A DNA stretch of 64,000 nt from Paenalcaligenes hominis_A (GTDB taxonomy: Bacteria > Pseudomonadota > Gammaproteobacteria > Burkholderiales > Burkholderiaceae_B): NCBI RefSeq assembly GCF_041359055.1, contig NZ_JBGJKZ010000002.1:558001-622000 (forward strand), given 5' to 3'. This document shows positions 63,431 to 64,000 of the stretch, piece by piece. Position numbers and translations under genes: made by a program. The notes beneath the pieces are model-generated. The model did no database searches, was not told the DNA's origin, and saw only the letters and a list, made by a program, of their open reading frames with translations. How positions within the stretch are numbered: position 1 is the first letter of the stretch; every line of letters begins with the position of its first letter.

Positions 63431-64000
63431 TTAAATATCGTCTGAACGATGAGTAAGTACTCGGTCTAATAAACCGTATTCCGTTGCCTCGGCAGCATCC
63501 ATAAAACGATCACGCTCTGTATCGAGTGCAATTTGCTCAATGCTTTGACCTGTATTTTCGGCCAAAATTCGATTGAGACGTTCGCGCAAGCTTAGGATTT
63601 CCTTGGCTTGAATTTGAATATCAGAGGCTTGACCTTGAGCGCCACCTGAAGGCTGGTGAATCATGATACGTGAGTTTGGCAGAGCAAAACGCTTGCCCTT
63701 TTGACCTGAGGACAAAAGAAAAGCGCCCATGCTTGCTGCCATACCCGTGCATAAAGTTGACACCTCGGGCTTTACAAACTGCATCGTATCGTAGATAGCC
63801 ATACCCGCATACACAGACCCACCAGGTGAGTTAATGTAGAGCGAAATATCTTTATCTGGGTTTTCCGACTCTAAGAACAACAATTGCGCCACGATTAAGT
63901 TGGCAGAATTATCGTTAACGGGCCCAACCAAAAAGATAATGCGCTCACGCAATAAGCGCGAATAAATATCGTAAGAACGCTCTCCGCGGCCAGACTGCTC
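63431..64000 (-). CDS. clpP: ClpP serine protease (5' end beyond window)
   Basis: The last 189 residues of ClpP; the frame is open to the window edge, which reads EQSGRGERSYDIYSRLLRE, so about 25 N-terminal residues are missing. An internal Met-like start would miss this conserved segment. The Ser in TGMAASMGAF, His in MIHQPSGG and Asp region are intact. Forms the proteolytic barrel fed by ClpX. Confidence 0.95.
   Translation of the reverse strand, partial: EQSGRGERSYDIYSRLLRERIIFLVGPVNDNSANLIVAQLLFLESENPDKDISLYINSPGGSVYAGMAIYDTMQFVKPEVSTLCTGMAASMGAFLLSSGQKGKRFALPNSRIMIHQPSGGAQGQASDIQIQAKEILSLRERLNRILAENTGQSIEQIALDTERDRFMDAAEATEYGLLDRVLTHRSDDI

Overview
The window is a 64-kb piece of a chromosome that looks like a betaproteobacterium of the Alcaligenaceae (Burkholderiales), of moderate to low GC. 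The inference rests on protein similarity and gene content: hemC-hemD, purL-guaB-guaA, prfB-lysS, lexA, lon-clpX-clpP, and an extra IF-1 gene with a basic tail. The exact genus cannot be fixed by eye. No tRNA, rRNA or CRISPR array was seen.

Layout. 1-11.6 kb: haem genes hemD and hemC with a 40-aa membrane miniprotein, a Na/Pi-type transporter, a divergent nimT/nimR efflux pair, an Ivy lysozyme inhibitor, a 2-hydroxyacid dehydrogenase, and a methionine locus (short MetE-like synthase MesD, its DUF1852 partner MesX, and a divergent MetR-like regulator). 11.8-23.9 kb: a genomic island inserted at the 3' end of guaA, bounded by 85-bp direct repeats exactly 12,008 bp apart. 23.9-45.4 kb: guaA, guaB, purL, greB, an RNase AM-type phosphatase, a hydrolase, a branched-chain 2-oxoacid dehydrogenase operon without E3, comEC, tatD, lolD, lolC and recJ. 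45.4-64 kb: an EamA exporter, infA, a chemoreceptor, prfB with a programmed +1 frameshift, an SDR, lysS, a MaoC protein, a reduced isc operon, uvrB, an aromatic aminotransferase, lexA, lon, clpX and the start-truncated clpP.

The island is the accessory part. It holds a plasmid-type replication module: repA, an AlpA-type regulator, 21-bp-spaced iterons beside a DnaA-box-like site, a second iteron set next to repA, and a nine-copy array of a 10-bp repeat. It also has a TraJ-like relaxosome protein with a palindrome-rich candidate oriT but no relaxase, a FitAB/VapBC-type toxin-antitoxin pair between two broken integrases, a gutted serine recombinase, and one 1283-aa gene that fuses a PD-(D/E)xK-like nuclease domain to a STAND-like NTPase and a long C-terminal region. 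The last is the best candidate for an uncharacterised defence system.

Regulatory signals readable by eye include a consensus IscR type 1 site over the iscR promoter, a near-consensus SOS box at lexA, a TTGACA-17-TATACT promoter at infA, a candidate sigma32 promoter and a perfect 16-bp-stem hairpin before lon, and many intrinsic terminators.
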